Assembly (NCBI RefSeq): GCF_026790065.1
Contig: NZ_JALAMO010000007.1
Span: 618,829 to 682,828, forward strand
Length of the DNA stretch: 64,000 nucleotides
Source: Bacillus sp. N13C7
Lineage (GTDB): Bacteria; Bacillota; Bacilli; Bacillales; Bacillaceae
Direction: 5' to 3'
A model generated the notes under the pieces. The model had not been told where the DNA came from. It saw only the letters and a list, made by a program, of their open reading frames with translations, and ran no database searches. Numbering within the stretch: the first letter of the stretch is position 1; the number at the start of each line of letters is the position of its first letter. The translations under genes and the position numbers were made by a program. Positions 50,425 to 59,476 of the stretch are shown here, one piece after another.

Positions 50425-53400
50425 CAGAACAACGAAAAAACTTGATTAAGTTAATATCCGCCGTCATCATCATTTTGCTGCTGCCGGTTTTGTTTTTCCG
50501 TTTTATCGGAGACGATCCGACAAAAAAAGCAGTCAATTCTACGCGGCAAATTGCGGTGGTGAATGAAGACACAGGCGTATTGAGTGATGAGGTGAAGTCT
50601 GATGAAGAGGACAAATCCGCCCAGTTCGGCAAGGAAGTTGCGGCCGTTCTGGGTGAACGTCCCGATTATTCATGGACGGTCGTAAACCGAAGCGCGGCTG
50701 AAAGTGGTCTCGCATCAAAGAAATATGATGCGATCGTCTATATTCCCTCCGATTTCTCAAAAAACATTTTAAGCTATGACAAGGACCATCCTCAAAAAGC
50801 AACGCTCGAATTCAGCATTCAAGATAACCTGAATGCCGTCAACAAAGAAAAAGTGCAGCGTGAGCTTGAGGATGCCCAAAAGACAATGAACAAAAAAATG
50901 TCGGCATTATACTGGAACTTTGTTTCACAAAAGGTGGACAACATTAGAGGAGAATTTGACAACATCGTCAATAAAGAATCTGAATTCCAGAATGTCATGT
51001 ACAACTTTTACAAACCAAGCTCTAATGATTTAGCCGGTGAAATCAAACAGCAAAAAGACTTAATCGACGAGCTGAAGAAATCAATGAACGAAGCGCAGGG
51101 CACGACAAAAGAAAAAGCTTCCACAGCGGAGGAAGCCAAAAACACGCTGAAAGAATTCATTGATACAGTTGAAAGATACAAAGAATACCAAGAAAACCAG
51201 AAAAAGCTGCTTTTGGCAGCCCAGGATTCAACACAGCAGCAAATCCACACAGGTCTGGATGCCATCCAAGCACAGCAAAAGGCGAATCAGTTCAGCGAAC
51301 GCATGAGCGGATTGGCAACTGGGATCAGCCAAGCGAAGTCACAGCTTGCACAAACAAGTACAGTGTTGACAGATGCCCAGCAGCTTAGGGAGGGTCAAGT
51401 GCCAAAGCAGGAACTTGGCATGGCGAATATCCAAAGTAATCTAATTGATCAATATCAGGCCGCATCAAAACAGGCTGCACTAAACCAGGTGTACGAACGG
51501 CTAGTTGAAGCGCGCGAGGCGCTCACTGTTGCGAAAGCCGAACCGAAGCCTGATGGAGATAATGGTTCGGATGATAAAGGAAAAAACCCGAAAGAAGAGG
51601 ACCCTGAGGAACTGAAAATTGATCTTGAAAAACAGCGTGAAGAACTGAAAAACATCGCCGCGGATATTCAGGACATTTCAGACAATCTGAAGGAACCTGA
51701 AAAAGAGGAGCCGAAGCAAGAGGACCCGGGAACTGAAAATCCGGGAACAGACGAGCCTTCCACCGACAACCCTGAAAATCCTAATGACGGAAGTAACACA
51801 GATCCCGATGATACAAAGGGAGATACCGGAAACGGTGATACCGATAGTGATACCGGGAATGACGGACAAACAGAAGGCGATCAAGACCAGCAGGGAACAG
51901 ATGGTCAGGAACCGAACGGCGAGGCCTCTAATGGTAAGTCAGACAGCGGACAATCCGAAACGGGCACATCTGCTGAACAGACTGCTTCATCTGACTCAGC
52001 CCTTCAATTGATCAAGCTGGCAAATGAAGACGGAACCGGAGATTCTGGAGATACCGGCAGCGGCGGAGATACGACGGAGCCTGGGGACCAAGATCAACCA
52101 GGAAACGACGACATTTCTGATATCGCCAAAGCAAAAGAACAGCTCAGCAAAGCGTCTGAGCGAATCAAGCAAATTGAAGAAGAGCTCAAGGAAAAAGAAA
52201 CTGCCCATAATGAAGAGCTCAAAAAGAAGCTAGAAGAACTAAAAGAGCAAATGGATGGCCTTAATAATGAAATTGATGATTTGAAAGACCAAGTGAAAAA
52301 GCTCGAAACGAAGCTTGAAAATCTTGAAGCGAAACGAAAGCAAGAGTTTGAAGGGATTTACAGGGCGATTCGCGAGCTGGAAAATAAAGATCAGCTCCAA
52401 TTCCCAGGAGAAATCAATACAGAAAGCATCTCCGCTTTAATGAGATACTATAAATACCTATCTGTGTATGATTCAGTGCTATCCGGAACGATAGACAGCA
52501 CTGCAAAAGCCAACGCTATTGAAGGCCAGCAGGGCAAGGTCAAATCAGTCCTGGCTCTCTCGCCGGCAGAATCTTCCAGCTGGGAAGATCTCAAAAACAA
52601 CACAATGAAAACTGATGAAGACATCAATAGCTTCATCGACGGCATGACCAAATTTGCGGACGATTACAGCGGCTTTATCCGTGACTCTCAAGCAGGTGTT
52701 CTCGACGAGCTGACAAAAATCTCTGAAAGTGCCGCAAAAGCGTCAGAACAGCTAGTAACGGGCACCACGCAAGAAGCTGCGACGTTCAGCAACGACGGGC
52801 TGTCTGGCACTATGGCGCTTAGTGTTCAAGATACGGTAGGCCAAGAAGTGCTGCAAATGTCGGACATGATGGGTTCATTGTCTGATCGCCAGTCAGGCAT
52901 TATTGAATACACGACCAACATGCAGCAAAGCGTCAATGATGTTCAAACGAAAGCCGACACCTTAAACAACAACTGGGGGAAAAATGTCGCTGCCACGAAA
53001 CTCGTGCGCAAGGACGTATACGGCATACTCGGAAATACATTAGTAGACGGACAGAACAACGGCTATGTATATGATTACTTGGCGAATCCGCTTAAAATCA
53101 GCGGAGAGGTTCCAGAAGAAAAAATTCAGACGGTGCCGCCGGTCGTCATCCTTGTTATTGTGTTGATCAGCAGTCTGTTAATCGGCTATTTCAGCTCCTA
53201 TTACCAAAATGCGCCGCTTCTCGTCAAAGGAGCGCTATTCGGAATTCTGAATATCCTTGTCGGATTGATGATCAGCTTGTTCGGTTTGAATATTTATTCA
53301 CTGCCGGACGATCAGACGATTAAGTGGTCGGTGTTTACGATTCTATTGCTGGTCGCAAGCTCTGCCTTCATCCGGACAGCATTCAGGTTCGGATCGATCC

Positions 53401-53651
53401 CTGGATGGGCTGCTTCAGCGGCCATGATTCTATTCTACGTCGCGCCGCTTATTGATTTGATTATGCCGAACTTTACATTTGAAGATCCGGTATCGAAAGT
53501 ATATATCGACATCCAGTATGGCACTGGGCATTTGTTTGCAATGGGAATATCGGTTCTGCTGATCATTACGGTGATAGCCGCGGCTCTGCCGCTTATTATC
53601 CGGCTGATGGCAGAAAAAACAGCAGAAAGCGATGAAACGTATGAAGCGTAA
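50421..53651 (+). CDS. yueB: YueB, EsaA-like T7SS membrane protein and phage SPP1 receptor
   Basis: A 1076-residue membrane protein. One transmembrane helix lies near the N-terminus (about 13-34), a large extracellular region follows, and five hydrophobic helices lie near the C-terminus (about 905-1070). The ectodomain contains helical parts, a long acidic G/D/T/N-rich stretch (about 375-560) and a coiled coil (about 570-660). It is needed for YukE secretion and is the irreversible receptor of phage SPP1 in B. subtilis. Translation is coupled to yukB by an ATGA overlap. Confidence 0.94.
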   Translation: MTEQRKNLIKLISAVIIILLLPVLFFRFIGDDPTKKAVNSTRQIAVVNEDTGVLSDEVKSDEEDKSAQFGKEVAAVLGERPDYSWTVVNRSAAESGLASKKYDAIVYIPSDFSKNILSYDKDHPQKATLEFSIQDNLNAVNKEKVQRELEDAQKTMNKKMSALYWNFVSQKVDNIRGEFDNIVNKESEFQNVMYNFYKPSSNDLAGEIKQQKDLIDELKKSMNEAQGTTKEKASTAEEAKNTLKEFIDTVERYKEYQENQKKLLLAAQDSTQQQIHTGLDAIQAQQKANQFSERMSGLATGISQAKSQLAQTSTVLTDAQQLREGQVPKQELGMANIQSNLIDQYQAASKQAALNQVYERLVEAREALTVAKAEPKPDGDNGSDDKGKNPKEEDPEELKIDLEKQREELKNIAADIQDISDNLKEPEKEEPKQEDPGTENPGTDEPSTDNPENPNDGSNTDPDDTKGDTGNGDTDSDTGNDGQTEGDQDQQGTDGQEPNGEASNGKSDSGQSETGTSAEQTASSDSALQLIKLANEDGTGDSGDTGSGGDTTEPGDQDQPGNDDISDIAKAKEQLSKASERIKQIEEELKEKETAHNEELKKKLEELKEQMDGLNNEIDDLKDQVKKLETKLENLEAKRKQEFEGIYRAIRELENKDQLQFPGEINTESISALMRYYKYLSVYDSVLSGTIDSTAKANAIEGQQGKVKSVLALSPAESSSWEDLKNNTMKTDEDINSFIDGMTKFADDYSGFIRDSQAGVLDELTKISESAAKASEQLVTGTTQEAATFSNDGLSGTMALSVQDTVGQEVLQMSDMMGSLSDRQSGIIEYTTNMQQSVNDVQTKADTLNNNWGKNVAATKLVRKDVYGILGNTLVDGQNNGYVYDYLANPLKISGEVPEEKIQTVPPVVILVIVLISSLLIGYFSSYYQNAPLLVKGALFGILNILVGLMISLFGLNIYSLPDDQTIKWSVFTILLLVASSAFIRTAFRFGSIPGWAASAAMILFYVAPLIDLIMPNFTFEDPVSKVYIDIQYGTGHLFAMGISVLLIITVIAAALPLIIRLMAEKTAESDETYEA

Positions 53652-54138
53652 TCGCAGCATGGAAAAGGGGATCATGATTTGTATGCTCTCCTTTTCCCTT
53701 TTCATACCCTCTGCCGCCGCTGCCGAAACCGAAGACACTACAGATGTCGCGCCAAACCAATATGAGAAAAAAGACATTGAAATCGATACGAATTATTTGC
53801 ATGAAGATACCTACTATGAGGAGAAAACAGAACTGCCTGAGGAACAAAAGGATATTACCTTTGATAAGCCGAAGGATGAGGATGCCGAGCTGATAAAAGA
53901 TTTGTTTACATCAACGGATCCCGAGGAATCCAACACGATTACCTTCCAATCGAAACAGCTCGGAATTACCTTTGCTGAAAAACCAATGACAAAGGCATCC
54001 TCAACGGAAACAGAGGAAGAACAAGAAACATCTTCACTGCTGCTCCCGATGATTTATGTCGTGCTGATCCTGCTCGGAATTGCAGGCATTGTGTTCCTCA
54101 TCCCAAAAGTCACAGCGCAGGAGAACAAAAAGGCATAG
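53632..54138 (+). CDS. yueC: YueC, EssA-like T7SS membrane protein
   Basis: An EssA-like protein of up to 168 residues. The N-terminal signal-like helix ([17 protein letters not shown]) is followed by an acidic extracellular segment and a C-terminal transmembrane helix (about 137-157, [21 protein letters not shown]) with a short basic tail. The start at 53632 lies inside yueB (20-bp overlap) behind a weak AGAAAG; ATG codons at 53641 and 53659 are alternatives. It is the last T7SS gene here; a new promoter starts before yueD. Confidence 0.85.
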   Translation: MKRMKRNRSMEKGIMICMLSFSLFIPSAAAAETEDTTDVAPNQYEKKDIEIDTNYLHEDTYYEEKTELPEEQKDITFDKPKDEDAELIKDLFTSTDPEESNTITFQSKQLGITFAEKPMTKASSTETEEEQETSSLLLPMIYVVLILLGIAGIVFLIPKVTAQENKKA

Positions 54139-54148
54139 GCTCCCGTGC

Positions 54149-54177
54149 TTGTATTGAGTGTAAGCGGTACGTACAAT
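54149..54177 (+). promoter_or_regulatory. Candidate SigA promoter of yueD
   Basis: TTGTAT (54149-54154), 17-bp spacer, TACAAT (54172-54177), 24 bases before yueD. Confidence 0.6.
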
Positions 54178-54201
54178 AATAACGGAAGGAGGAGGTTTCC
54201 A

Positions 54202-54933
54202 ATGGAACTTTTTATCATCACCGGAGCGTCAAAAGGACTGGGTGAAGCCATTGCATGGCAGGCTTTAGAGAAAGGCCATGAAGTCCATGCCTTATCCAGA
54301 ACAAAGGCTGATGTCTCTCATGAAAAACTGACGCAGCATCAGATAGACCTCATCAATCTTGAAGAAGCTGAACAGCAATTTGAAACATTGCTTTCATCCA
54401 TCAATCCGGAACGTTACTCGGGTATTACCCTAATCAATAATGCCGGAATGGTAACGCCGATCAAACGCGCCGGTGAAGCATCTCTTGATGAACTGCAGCG
54501 CCATTATCAGCTGAACCTGACAGCACCCGTGCTTTTGAGTCAGCTGTTTACAAAACGGTTGGCTTCATACAGCGGCAAAAAAACGGTTGTCAATATTACG
54601 TCAGGCGCCGCCAAAAACCCATACAAGGGATGGAGCGCGTATTGCAGCTCAAAAGCCGGGCTCGACATGTTTACGAGGACTTTCGGATTTGAACAGGAGG
54701 ACGAAGAACTGCCGGTGAACATGATTTCTTTCTCACCGGGTGTTATGGACACTGAGATGCAAGCCGTCATCCGTTCTTCATCGAAAAAGGATTTCCACGA
54801 CATTGAACGATTCCGGACATTAAATGAAACAGGAAGCCTTCGCAGTCCGGCCTTTATTGCCGGCACATTGCTTTCTTTATTAGAAACAGGCACGGAAAAC
54901 GGCCGCATTTATGATATAAAAGAGTTTTTGTAG
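54202..54933 (+). CDS. yueD: YueD, benzil reductase ((S)-benzoin forming)
   Basis: A 243-residue short-chain dehydrogenase. Cofactor loop ITGASKGLGEAIAW, NNAG motif LINNAGMV, catalytic YCSSK and the substrate region SFSPGVMDT. The B. subtilis and B. cereus proteins of this type reduce benzil to (S)-benzoin with NADPH; the natural substrate is unknown and may resemble sepiapterin. The start at 54202 has a strong AAGGAGGAGG site; 19 upstream codons cover the promoter and are excluded. Not a T7SS component by family. Confidence 0.92.
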   Translation: MELFIITGASKGLGEAIAWQALEKGHEVHALSRTKADVSHEKLTQHQIDLINLEEAEQQFETLLSSINPERYSGITLINNAGMVTPIKRAGEASLDELQRHYQLNLTAPVLLSQLFTKRLASYSGKKTVVNITSGAAKNPYKGWSAYCSSKAGLDMFTRTFGFEQEDEELPVNMISFSPGVMDTEMQAVIRSSSKKDFHDIERFRTLNETGSLRSPAFIAGTLLSLLETGTENGRIYDIKEFL

Positions 54934-54960
54934 AGCAGATATTTTCTGCTCTTTTTTTTA
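54932..54960 (+). terminator. Terminator of yueD
   Basis: AGAGCAGA/TCTGCTCT stem with a short AT loop followed by seven T. Confidence 0.85.
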
Positions 54961-55072
54961 TAAAAAAGGCAACAGCCTGCGCATTTTATTGAACAGCCGC
55001 ATATACTGACTGAAACTCTGCTTTTAGGGTATAACAATGATGATATGAAGATAAAATGATGTGACATAAGAA

Positions 55073-55101
55073 TTGAGTTTCTCTGCAAATTATGTTAGGA
55101 T
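55073..55101 (+). promoter_or_regulatory. Candidate SigA promoter of yueE
   Basis: TTGAGT (55073-55078), 17-bp spacer, TAGGAT (55096-55101), 29 bases before yueE. Confidence 0.55.
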
Positions 55102-55129
55102 GCTAAAAATATCTAAAGGAGGGGTTTCC

Positions 55130-55660
55130 ATGAGAAAGGTTACATTAATGGATGTTTTCACCCATCCAATTGCACAAAAGTATCTACAGCGTTCAGGTGT
55201 GGCACATGCGATTGCCTGCGCTTATCATGCATACAGGATGTCTGTAAAGGCTGACATCAACCCTGATTTAGCTGCCAAAGCGGCACTGCTGCATGACATT
55301 GGCCATTATGAATGGTATACAGACGGAAAATGGGATTATGAGAAATACAAAAGAAATGACATTCATGCCATCAAAGGGGCGGAACGGGCACATAAGCTTT
55401 TGATTCGGCTTGGCGAGGAACCGAAAGCGGCCAAAGAGATTGCCCTTGCCATTTTGCTTCATACCGATTCCTATTTGCCTGAAGGCGAATTAGATAAAAA
55501 CACGCTGCAGCAGATTGTCAAAAAAGCGGACGAACTTGATGAAGAGCCGGGCGGCCACCATCATTACCGCCAAATTGATCCTTCGACTGCACGCAAAAAA
55601 ATAGAAAAGCTGGACCGATTAATCGACCAAGCCCAGAGCTCCATGATAAAACCCGTATAA
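55130..55660 (+). CDS. yueE: YueE, HD-domain phosphohydrolase
   Basis: A 176-residue HD-domain protein. Metal ligands: the first His in SGVAHAIACAYHAY, the HD pair in LLHDIGHYEW and later His/Asp residues in LLHTD. Predicted to hydrolyse a nucleotide or other phosphoester; the substrate is unknown. ATG 55130 lies 7 bases after AAAGGAGGGG; the open frame begins 19 codons earlier over the promoter. The 190-bp gap after it shows no gene and no clear hairpin. Confidence 0.87.
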   Translation: MRKVTLMDVFTHPIAQKYLQRSGVAHAIACAYHAYRMSVKADINPDLAAKAALLHDIGHYEWYTDGKWDYEKYKRNDIHAIKGAERAHKLLIRLGEEPKAAKEIALAILLHTDSYLPEGELDKNTLQQIVKKADELDEEPGGHHHYRQIDPSTARKKIEKLDRLIDQAQSSMIKPV

Positions 55661-55850
55661 GTCCCGCAGCTTACCCGGAACAGCGTCCAGCTTTCTCCGC
55701 TGTCTCCGCTTCTTGGCCATTTCCTAATACCCGCTTCAAAACATATTCTCCTAAAGTCTGTCCCCGCCCCCTCGTTTTATCAGGGAAGCCTGTGTCATTA
55801 TCCATAATTACGGCATAAGCTGAGAGAAAACACACAAAGGGGATAAAAGT

Positions 55851-56087
55851 ATGGTCAACCAAGGTAGTCCGCAACTGGTCTCTTTAGTCGATCCTTATGT
55901 CTATCAGACCATTAAAAAGCTCATCGGCTCAAGGTTCGTTATACAGACAGTACGAGATACGGTCAGAGGCAGACTGATCGATGTCAACCCTGACCATATC
56001 ACAATTGAAGGAGCCCGAAACTCTGTTTGTTTGATCAGAATCCAGCACATGATTTCCGTCACCCCAGATTACAGTGAGCGGGTCTAA
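55851..56087 (+). CDS. yuzF: YuzF, DUF2642 small protein
   Basis: A 78-residue, mainly beta protein (FVIQTVRDTVRGRLIDVNPDHITIEGA) resembling a short Sm/SH3-like barrel. It recalls B. subtilis YuzF, DUF2642 family, often linked to spores in Bacillaceae but with no known function. AAAGGGG lies 8-9 bases before ATG 55851. It converges on yuzE. Confidence 0.8.
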   Translation: MVNQGSPQLVSLVDPYVYQTIKKLIGSRFVIQTVRDTVRGRLIDVNPDHITIEGARNSVCLIRIQHMISVTPDYSERV

Positions 56088-56101
56088 CAGTGCTTGCGCA
56101 T

Positions 56102-56139
56102 GAAAAATAGGCGTACACCAGGACGTCCTATTTTTCAGT
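56102..56139. terminator. Bidirectional terminator between yuzF and yuzE
   Basis: GAAAAATAGG/CCTATTTTTC stem with an inner GT/AC pair; it overlaps the yuzE stop codon. Confidence 0.75.
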
Positions 56140-56517
56140 TAAGCGCTGTAAAAACACACTGCGATACATCATTTCGTCAAGGTCAAAACCGGCGAATTCC
56201 TGATAGTCACCATCTGAAAAACAGAAAGTGACGCCGTACACTGTATAGCAGGAGCGGACTGCAGCATGCTGACGGACACGAAAATGATAACCGTCTGAAT
56301 CTTTTACATACAACTGTGATTTCCCGGTAAATGGGGCACAGAGGTGTGCTGCCTCACCAAAACATTCGAATCCGGCAATTTTGCCGTCTTGGTCGATATC
56401 CAGCAGGATACAATCATTGACTTTAATCTCCTCAGACCGTATATTCCTGTTCCTTTTCGGAGGAAGAACATAGATATAAGCCAGTTCTGAATCTGTATCG
56501 TATGTCACTGCCTTCAT
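56128..56517 (-). CDS. yuzE: YuzE, DUF2283-like small protein
   Basis: A 129-residue protein. The N-terminal half matches the DUF2283 pattern (YDTDSELAYIYV, then LDIDQDGKIAGFE), and the C-terminal half is unusual, with four cysteines spread over it. Function unknown. Start 56517 (MKAVTYDTD) follows AAAGGAGTG; an in-frame ATG-like start six codons earlier lies over that site. The C-terminal extension is longer than is typical for DUF2283 proteins (about 60-70 residues). Confidence 0.8.
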   Translation of the reverse strand: MKAVTYDTDSELAYIYVLPPKRNRNIRSEEIKVNDCILLDIDQDGKIAGFECFGEAAHLCAPFTGKSQLYVKDSDGYHFRVRQHAAVRSCYTVYGVTFCFSDGDYQEFAGFDLDEMMYRSVFLQRLTEK

Positions 56518-56546
56518 CACCAACACTCCTTTCATTATATTAAGAG

Positions 56547-56575
56547 TTCTGATATGAGTTCATTTTTGTTACAAT
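56547..56575 (+). promoter_or_regulatory. Candidate SigA promoter of yueF
   Basis: TTCTGA (56547-56552), 17-bp spacer, TACAAT (56570-56575). Confidence 0.5.
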
Positions 56576-56631
56576 GATGGGGTATAAGTCCTTTTATCTG
56601 ACAGACAAAGAAAAACTAGGAGGAACAAAGC

Positions 56632-57741
56632 TTGTTGAAATCAAAAGTCCATTTTTGGACATTGCAGATTTTATTTGTTTTGCTGATTATTTATGTAGCA
56701 ACAAAAGTTTCATTTGTATTTCAGCCGTTTATTGTCTTTATCTCGACACTGTTTTTCCCGATGCTGATTGCGGGGATTTTGTATTTCATTTTTAATCCGG
56801 TCGTCCGTCTGCTTGAGAAAAAAATTCCGCGGACATTATCCATTCTATTGATCTATTTACTCTTTATCGGTTTGCTTGCCTTTGTTTCAGCGTCCGTCGG
56901 ACCTGTCATTACATCGCAAGTGACCGGACTGTTTAACAATCTTCCTGATTATATAAAACAGATTCAGGCGCTGACAAAAGATTTGTCCCATTCTCAATGG
57001 TTTACCTGGATGATGAATCAGGATTATGTATCGATATCAAAAATTGAACAGTCATTGACTAGCTTTCTCCAAAACCTGCCGCAAAATATCACGTCCAGTT
57101 TATCTGCGGTGTTTGGCGTCGTGACAAATATCACGCTTGTTATTATCACTGTTCCATTTATCCTTTTTTATATGCTGAAAGACGGACACCGCTTTCCGCA
57201 CTTAGCGGTGAAAATTCTTCCGGCTTCTTATCGGACAGAAGGCTTAAAGATTTTCAAGGATTTATCCGATACGCTTGCGGCTTATTTTCAGGGGCAGCTG
57301 TTAATCTGTCTTTTTGTCGGAACAGCGTGTTTTATCGGCTACTTAATTGCCGGGCTCCCGTACGCCCTGATTCTCGGGATTGTCATGGCGATTACCAATA
57401 TCATTCCTTATGTCGGGCCTTTTCTCGGCGCTGCGCCGGCTGTCATTGTCGGTTTTATGGACTCACCGGCCAAAGCGCTGTTTGCGATTATTGTGGTTGT
57501 CGTCGTTCAGCAGCTCGACGGGAACCTGCTGTCTCCTCTCGTAATCGGAAAGCGGCTGAATACACACCCGCTTACGATTATTTTGCTGCTGATCGGAGCA
57601 GGAAGCTTCGGCGGAATTCTCGGCATGATTTTAGCAGTGCCAGCCTACGCGGTATTGAAGGCCTTCTTCCTGAATATTGTCCGATTAATCAAGCTGCGCC
57701 AGCGGTCACGCCTTGACGGAAACGAAAAGCCTGCCGAATAG
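56632..57741 (+). CDS. yueF: YueF, AI-2E/PerM family membrane protein
   Basis: A 369-residue polytopic membrane protein of the AI-2 exporter (TqsA/PerM) family. Hydrophobic helices at about 8-60 and 65-95, a soluble helical insert (about 95-150), and further helices to the end. The family motif region [27 protein letters not shown] is clear, and [22 protein letters not shown] follows. Members export AI-2 or act as Na+/H+ antiporters; the role of YueF is open. The start is TTG at 56632 (7 bases after AGGAGGA); a second TTG at 56635 is possible. Confidence 0.88.
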   Translation: MLKSKVHFWTLQILFVLLIIYVATKVSFVFQPFIVFISTLFFPMLIAGILYFIFNPVVRLLEKKIPRTLSILLIYLLFIGLLAFVSASVGPVITSQVTGLFNNLPDYIKQIQALTKDLSHSQWFTWMMNQDYVSISKIEQSLTSFLQNLPQNITSSLSAVFGVVTNITLVIITVPFILFYMLKDGHRFPHLAVKILPASYRTEGLKIFKDLSDTLAAYFQGQLLICLFVGTACFIGYLIAGLPYALILGIVMAITNIIPYVGPFLGAAPAVIVGFMDSPAKALFAIIVVVVVQQLDGNLLSPLVIGKRLNTHPLTIILLLIGAGSFGGILGMILAVPAYAVLKAFFLNIVRLIKLRQRSRLDGNEKPAE

Positions 57742-57800
57742 GCGGGCACCAATTGCGCCTCTTTGCATATGATGCTGTAAATCAATGCGGAGGTGGGGAA

Positions 57801-58022
57801 ATGCCTGCAATTGTAGGTCCGATTTATATTATGTCCATATCAGGTGATGCAGCGGCCAGCTTTGGAGATGTGTTTGCAATTTCACCAAAGAGCGTTGATC
57901 ACACAGGCGCTGGATCGGGCGCGTTTCAATTAGGTGATTATATAAAGATCAATAATGAACACAGTAAAACCATCCTCAATGATGCTGATATCATTGATGA
58001 AACAGTGTCCTTTAACGGGTAA
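57801..58022 (+). CDS. yueG: YueG, GerPA/GerPF-family spore germination-like protein
   Basis: A 73-residue protein similar to Ger[25 protein letters not shown] at the start (split here as [10 protein letters not shown] and [11 protein letters not shown]) and a [11 protein letters not shown] motif. GerP proteins help germinants pass the spore coat. It is separate from the gerP operon, 59 bp after yueF, with its own strong GGAGGTGGGG site. Spore function is inferred from family only. Confidence 0.87.
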   Translation: MPAIVGPIYIMSISGDAAASFGDVFAISPKSVDHTGAGSGAFQLGDYIKINNEHSKTILNDADIIDETVSFNG

Positions 58023-58053
58023 CAGCCTTTTCAGAGAGGCTGTTGCTTTTTTT
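58021..58053 (+). terminator. Terminator of yueG
   Basis: AACAGCC (58021-58027) pairs with GGCTGTT (58038-58044), followed after GC by seven T. Confidence 0.8.
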
Positions 58054-58095
58054 ATTGTATAATATGGTTAGTCTTGAAATAGTGAGGTTATGTTT

Positions 58096-58344
58096 ATGAA
58101 AATCAGAAAAGCAAATATCAATACGCAAACCGGAATGATCACGGACGTGTATCTGCATGAAAACAGAAAAGAACTGCGCACGCTTGTAGCGGTTCCGCAG
58201 CTGGAGTGGAGCACGATCATTTCTTATGAAGAAGATAAAGCATCTCTGCCTGAACGGCTGGAAGCTTCTTTGCGCCGGCATACAGAGGAAGGCCCGGCTG
58301 GTGAGCTAGCCAAAAAAATCATTCATTGGGTAACAGAAATGTAA
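58096..58344 (+). CDS. yueH: YueH, small protein of unknown function
   Basis: An 82-residue soluble protein (MKIRKANINTQTGMITD... ending IIHWVTEM). It recalls YueH of B. subtilis and has no known domain function. ATG 58096 lies 8 bases after GTGAGG; the ATG at 58090 is too near. A TATAAT at 58058-58063 may be its -10, but no -35 at proper distance is seen. yueI follows 70 bp later on the same strand. Confidence 0.82.
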   Translation: MKIRKANINTQTGMITDVYLHENRKELRTLVAVPQLEWSTIISYEEDKASLPERLEASLRRHTEEGPAGELAKKIIHWVTEM

Positions 58345-58414
58345 CGGCCTTTGAAAGTTTAGCTCCTGCCTGAACAGGTGATAATGAAGACAAACAAGAC
58401 GGGAGGACGAGCCT

Positions 58415-58813
58415 TTGAGTGATGAAAAAATGGATCTCTATTTGCAGCAAGGAATGTATGGACCCTTGGAGACAAAGCCTGACGAGCGCCATTTGTTTTT
58501 AGGCTCATTAAGGGAAAGAGTGGTTTTGGCACTGACGAAAGGGCAGGTGCTCAGACACAAGCCGTATGAAGAAGCGGAGCATGCGCTCAAAAACAGCAAA
58601 AACATCACTCTTTTGATTAATGGAGAGCTGCAGTATCAGTCTTACTCTCCCTATATCCAAATGGCGAACCGGAACGGAGTGCACTTCAAGATCGTATCTG
58701 ATCTTCAGTTTCATACGCCTTTAGGCCTTGTGATTGCTGCTGACATCGCTGTAAATCGTGAATCGATATATATTCAGGACGACATTTTTAACCGGTCAGT
58801 GCTGAAACCTTAA
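58415..58813 (+). CDS. yueI: YueI, DUF1694 protein
   Basis: A 132-residue protein of the YueI/DUF1694 family. It contains LGSLRERVVLALTKGQV, HALKNSKNITLLINGEL and LVIAADIAVNRE, a pattern shared with translation-associated L7Ae-like folds in some predictions, though I would not assign a function. The start is TTG at 58415, after GGGAGGACG. It ends at a compact terminator before pncA. Confidence 0.83.
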   Translation: MSDEKMDLYLQQGMYGPLETKPDERHLFLGSLRERVVLALTKGQVLRHKPYEEAEHALKNSKNITLLINGELQYQSYSPYIQMANRNGVHFKIVSDLQFHTPLGLVIAADIAVNRESIYIQDDIFNRSVLKP

Positions 58814-58814
58814 G

Positions 58815-58839
58815 AGACAAACGGACCGTTTGTCTTTTT
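58815..58839 (+). terminator. Terminator of yueI
   Basis: AGACAAACGG/CCGTTTGTCT stem followed by five T. It lies directly after the stop codon. Confidence 0.82.
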
Positions 58840-58850
58840 ATTCATGGCAA

Positions 58851-58879
58851 TTCACTTACAACTGGAGATAAGATATAAT
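58851..58879 (+). promoter_or_regulatory. Candidate SigA promoter of pncA-pncB
   Basis: TTCACT (58851-58856), 17-bp spacer, TATAAT (58874-58879), 30 bases before pncA. Confidence 0.65.
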
Positions 58880-58909
58880 GTTCTCATACTGATGGCGGGG
58901 AGGCCGGCT

Positions 58910-59461
58910 ATGAAAAAAGCACTTATTTGTATTGATTATACGAATGATTTTGTGGCGAGTGACGGAAAATTGACCTGCGGGGAGCCCGGCAGAAGGATTG
59001 AAGAGGCGATCGTCAATTTGACTGAAGAATTCATCACAAACGGTGATTACGTCGTATTAGCAGTAGATTCTCATGAGGAAGGGGATCAATATCACCCTGA
59101 AACCCGTCTTTTTCCTCCGCATAATTTGAAAGGAACGGAAGGAAAAGATCTGTACGGAAAGCTTTTGCCTCTATATCAGAAACATGAACATGAACCAAAT
59201 GTATACTACATGGAAAAAACAAGATATTCTGCTTTTGCGGGAACTGATTTAGAGCTTAAACTCAGAGAGCGGCAGATTGGCGAACTGCATCTTGCCGGCG
59301 TCTGCACAGATATTTGTGTGTTGCATACAGCGGTTGACGCATACAACAAAGGCTACCGGATTGTTGTGCACAAACAGGCTGTTGCCAGCTTTAATCAGGA
59401 GGGGCACACGTGGGCTCTTTCCCATTTTGCAAACAGCATCGGAGCGCAAGTGGCAGAGTAA
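58910..59461 (+). CDS. pncA: Nicotinamidase PncA
   Basis: A 183-residue cysteine hydrolase of the isochorismatase superfamily that converts nicotinamide to nicotinate for NAD salvage. Catalytic triad regions: Asp in CIDYTNDF, Lys in EKTRYSAF and Cys in GVCTDICVLHT. Metal ligands include DSHEEGDQYHPE. ATG 58910 follows GGGGAGG; 22 upstream codons cover the promoter and are excluded. Forms an operon with pncB, 15 bp downstream. It shares its fold with DhbB's N-terminal domain. Formerly yueJ. Confidence 0.95.
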   Translation: MKKALICIDYTNDFVASDGKLTCGEPGRRIEEAIVNLTEEFITNGDYVVLAVDSHEEGDQYHPETRLFPPHNLKGTEGKDLYGKLLPLYQKHEHEPNVYYMEKTRYSAFAGTDLELKLRERQIGELHLAGVCTDICVLHTAVDAYNKGYRIVVHKQAVASFNQEGHTWALSHFANSIGAQVAE

Positions 59462-59476
59462 GGAAGGGGAAAAACA

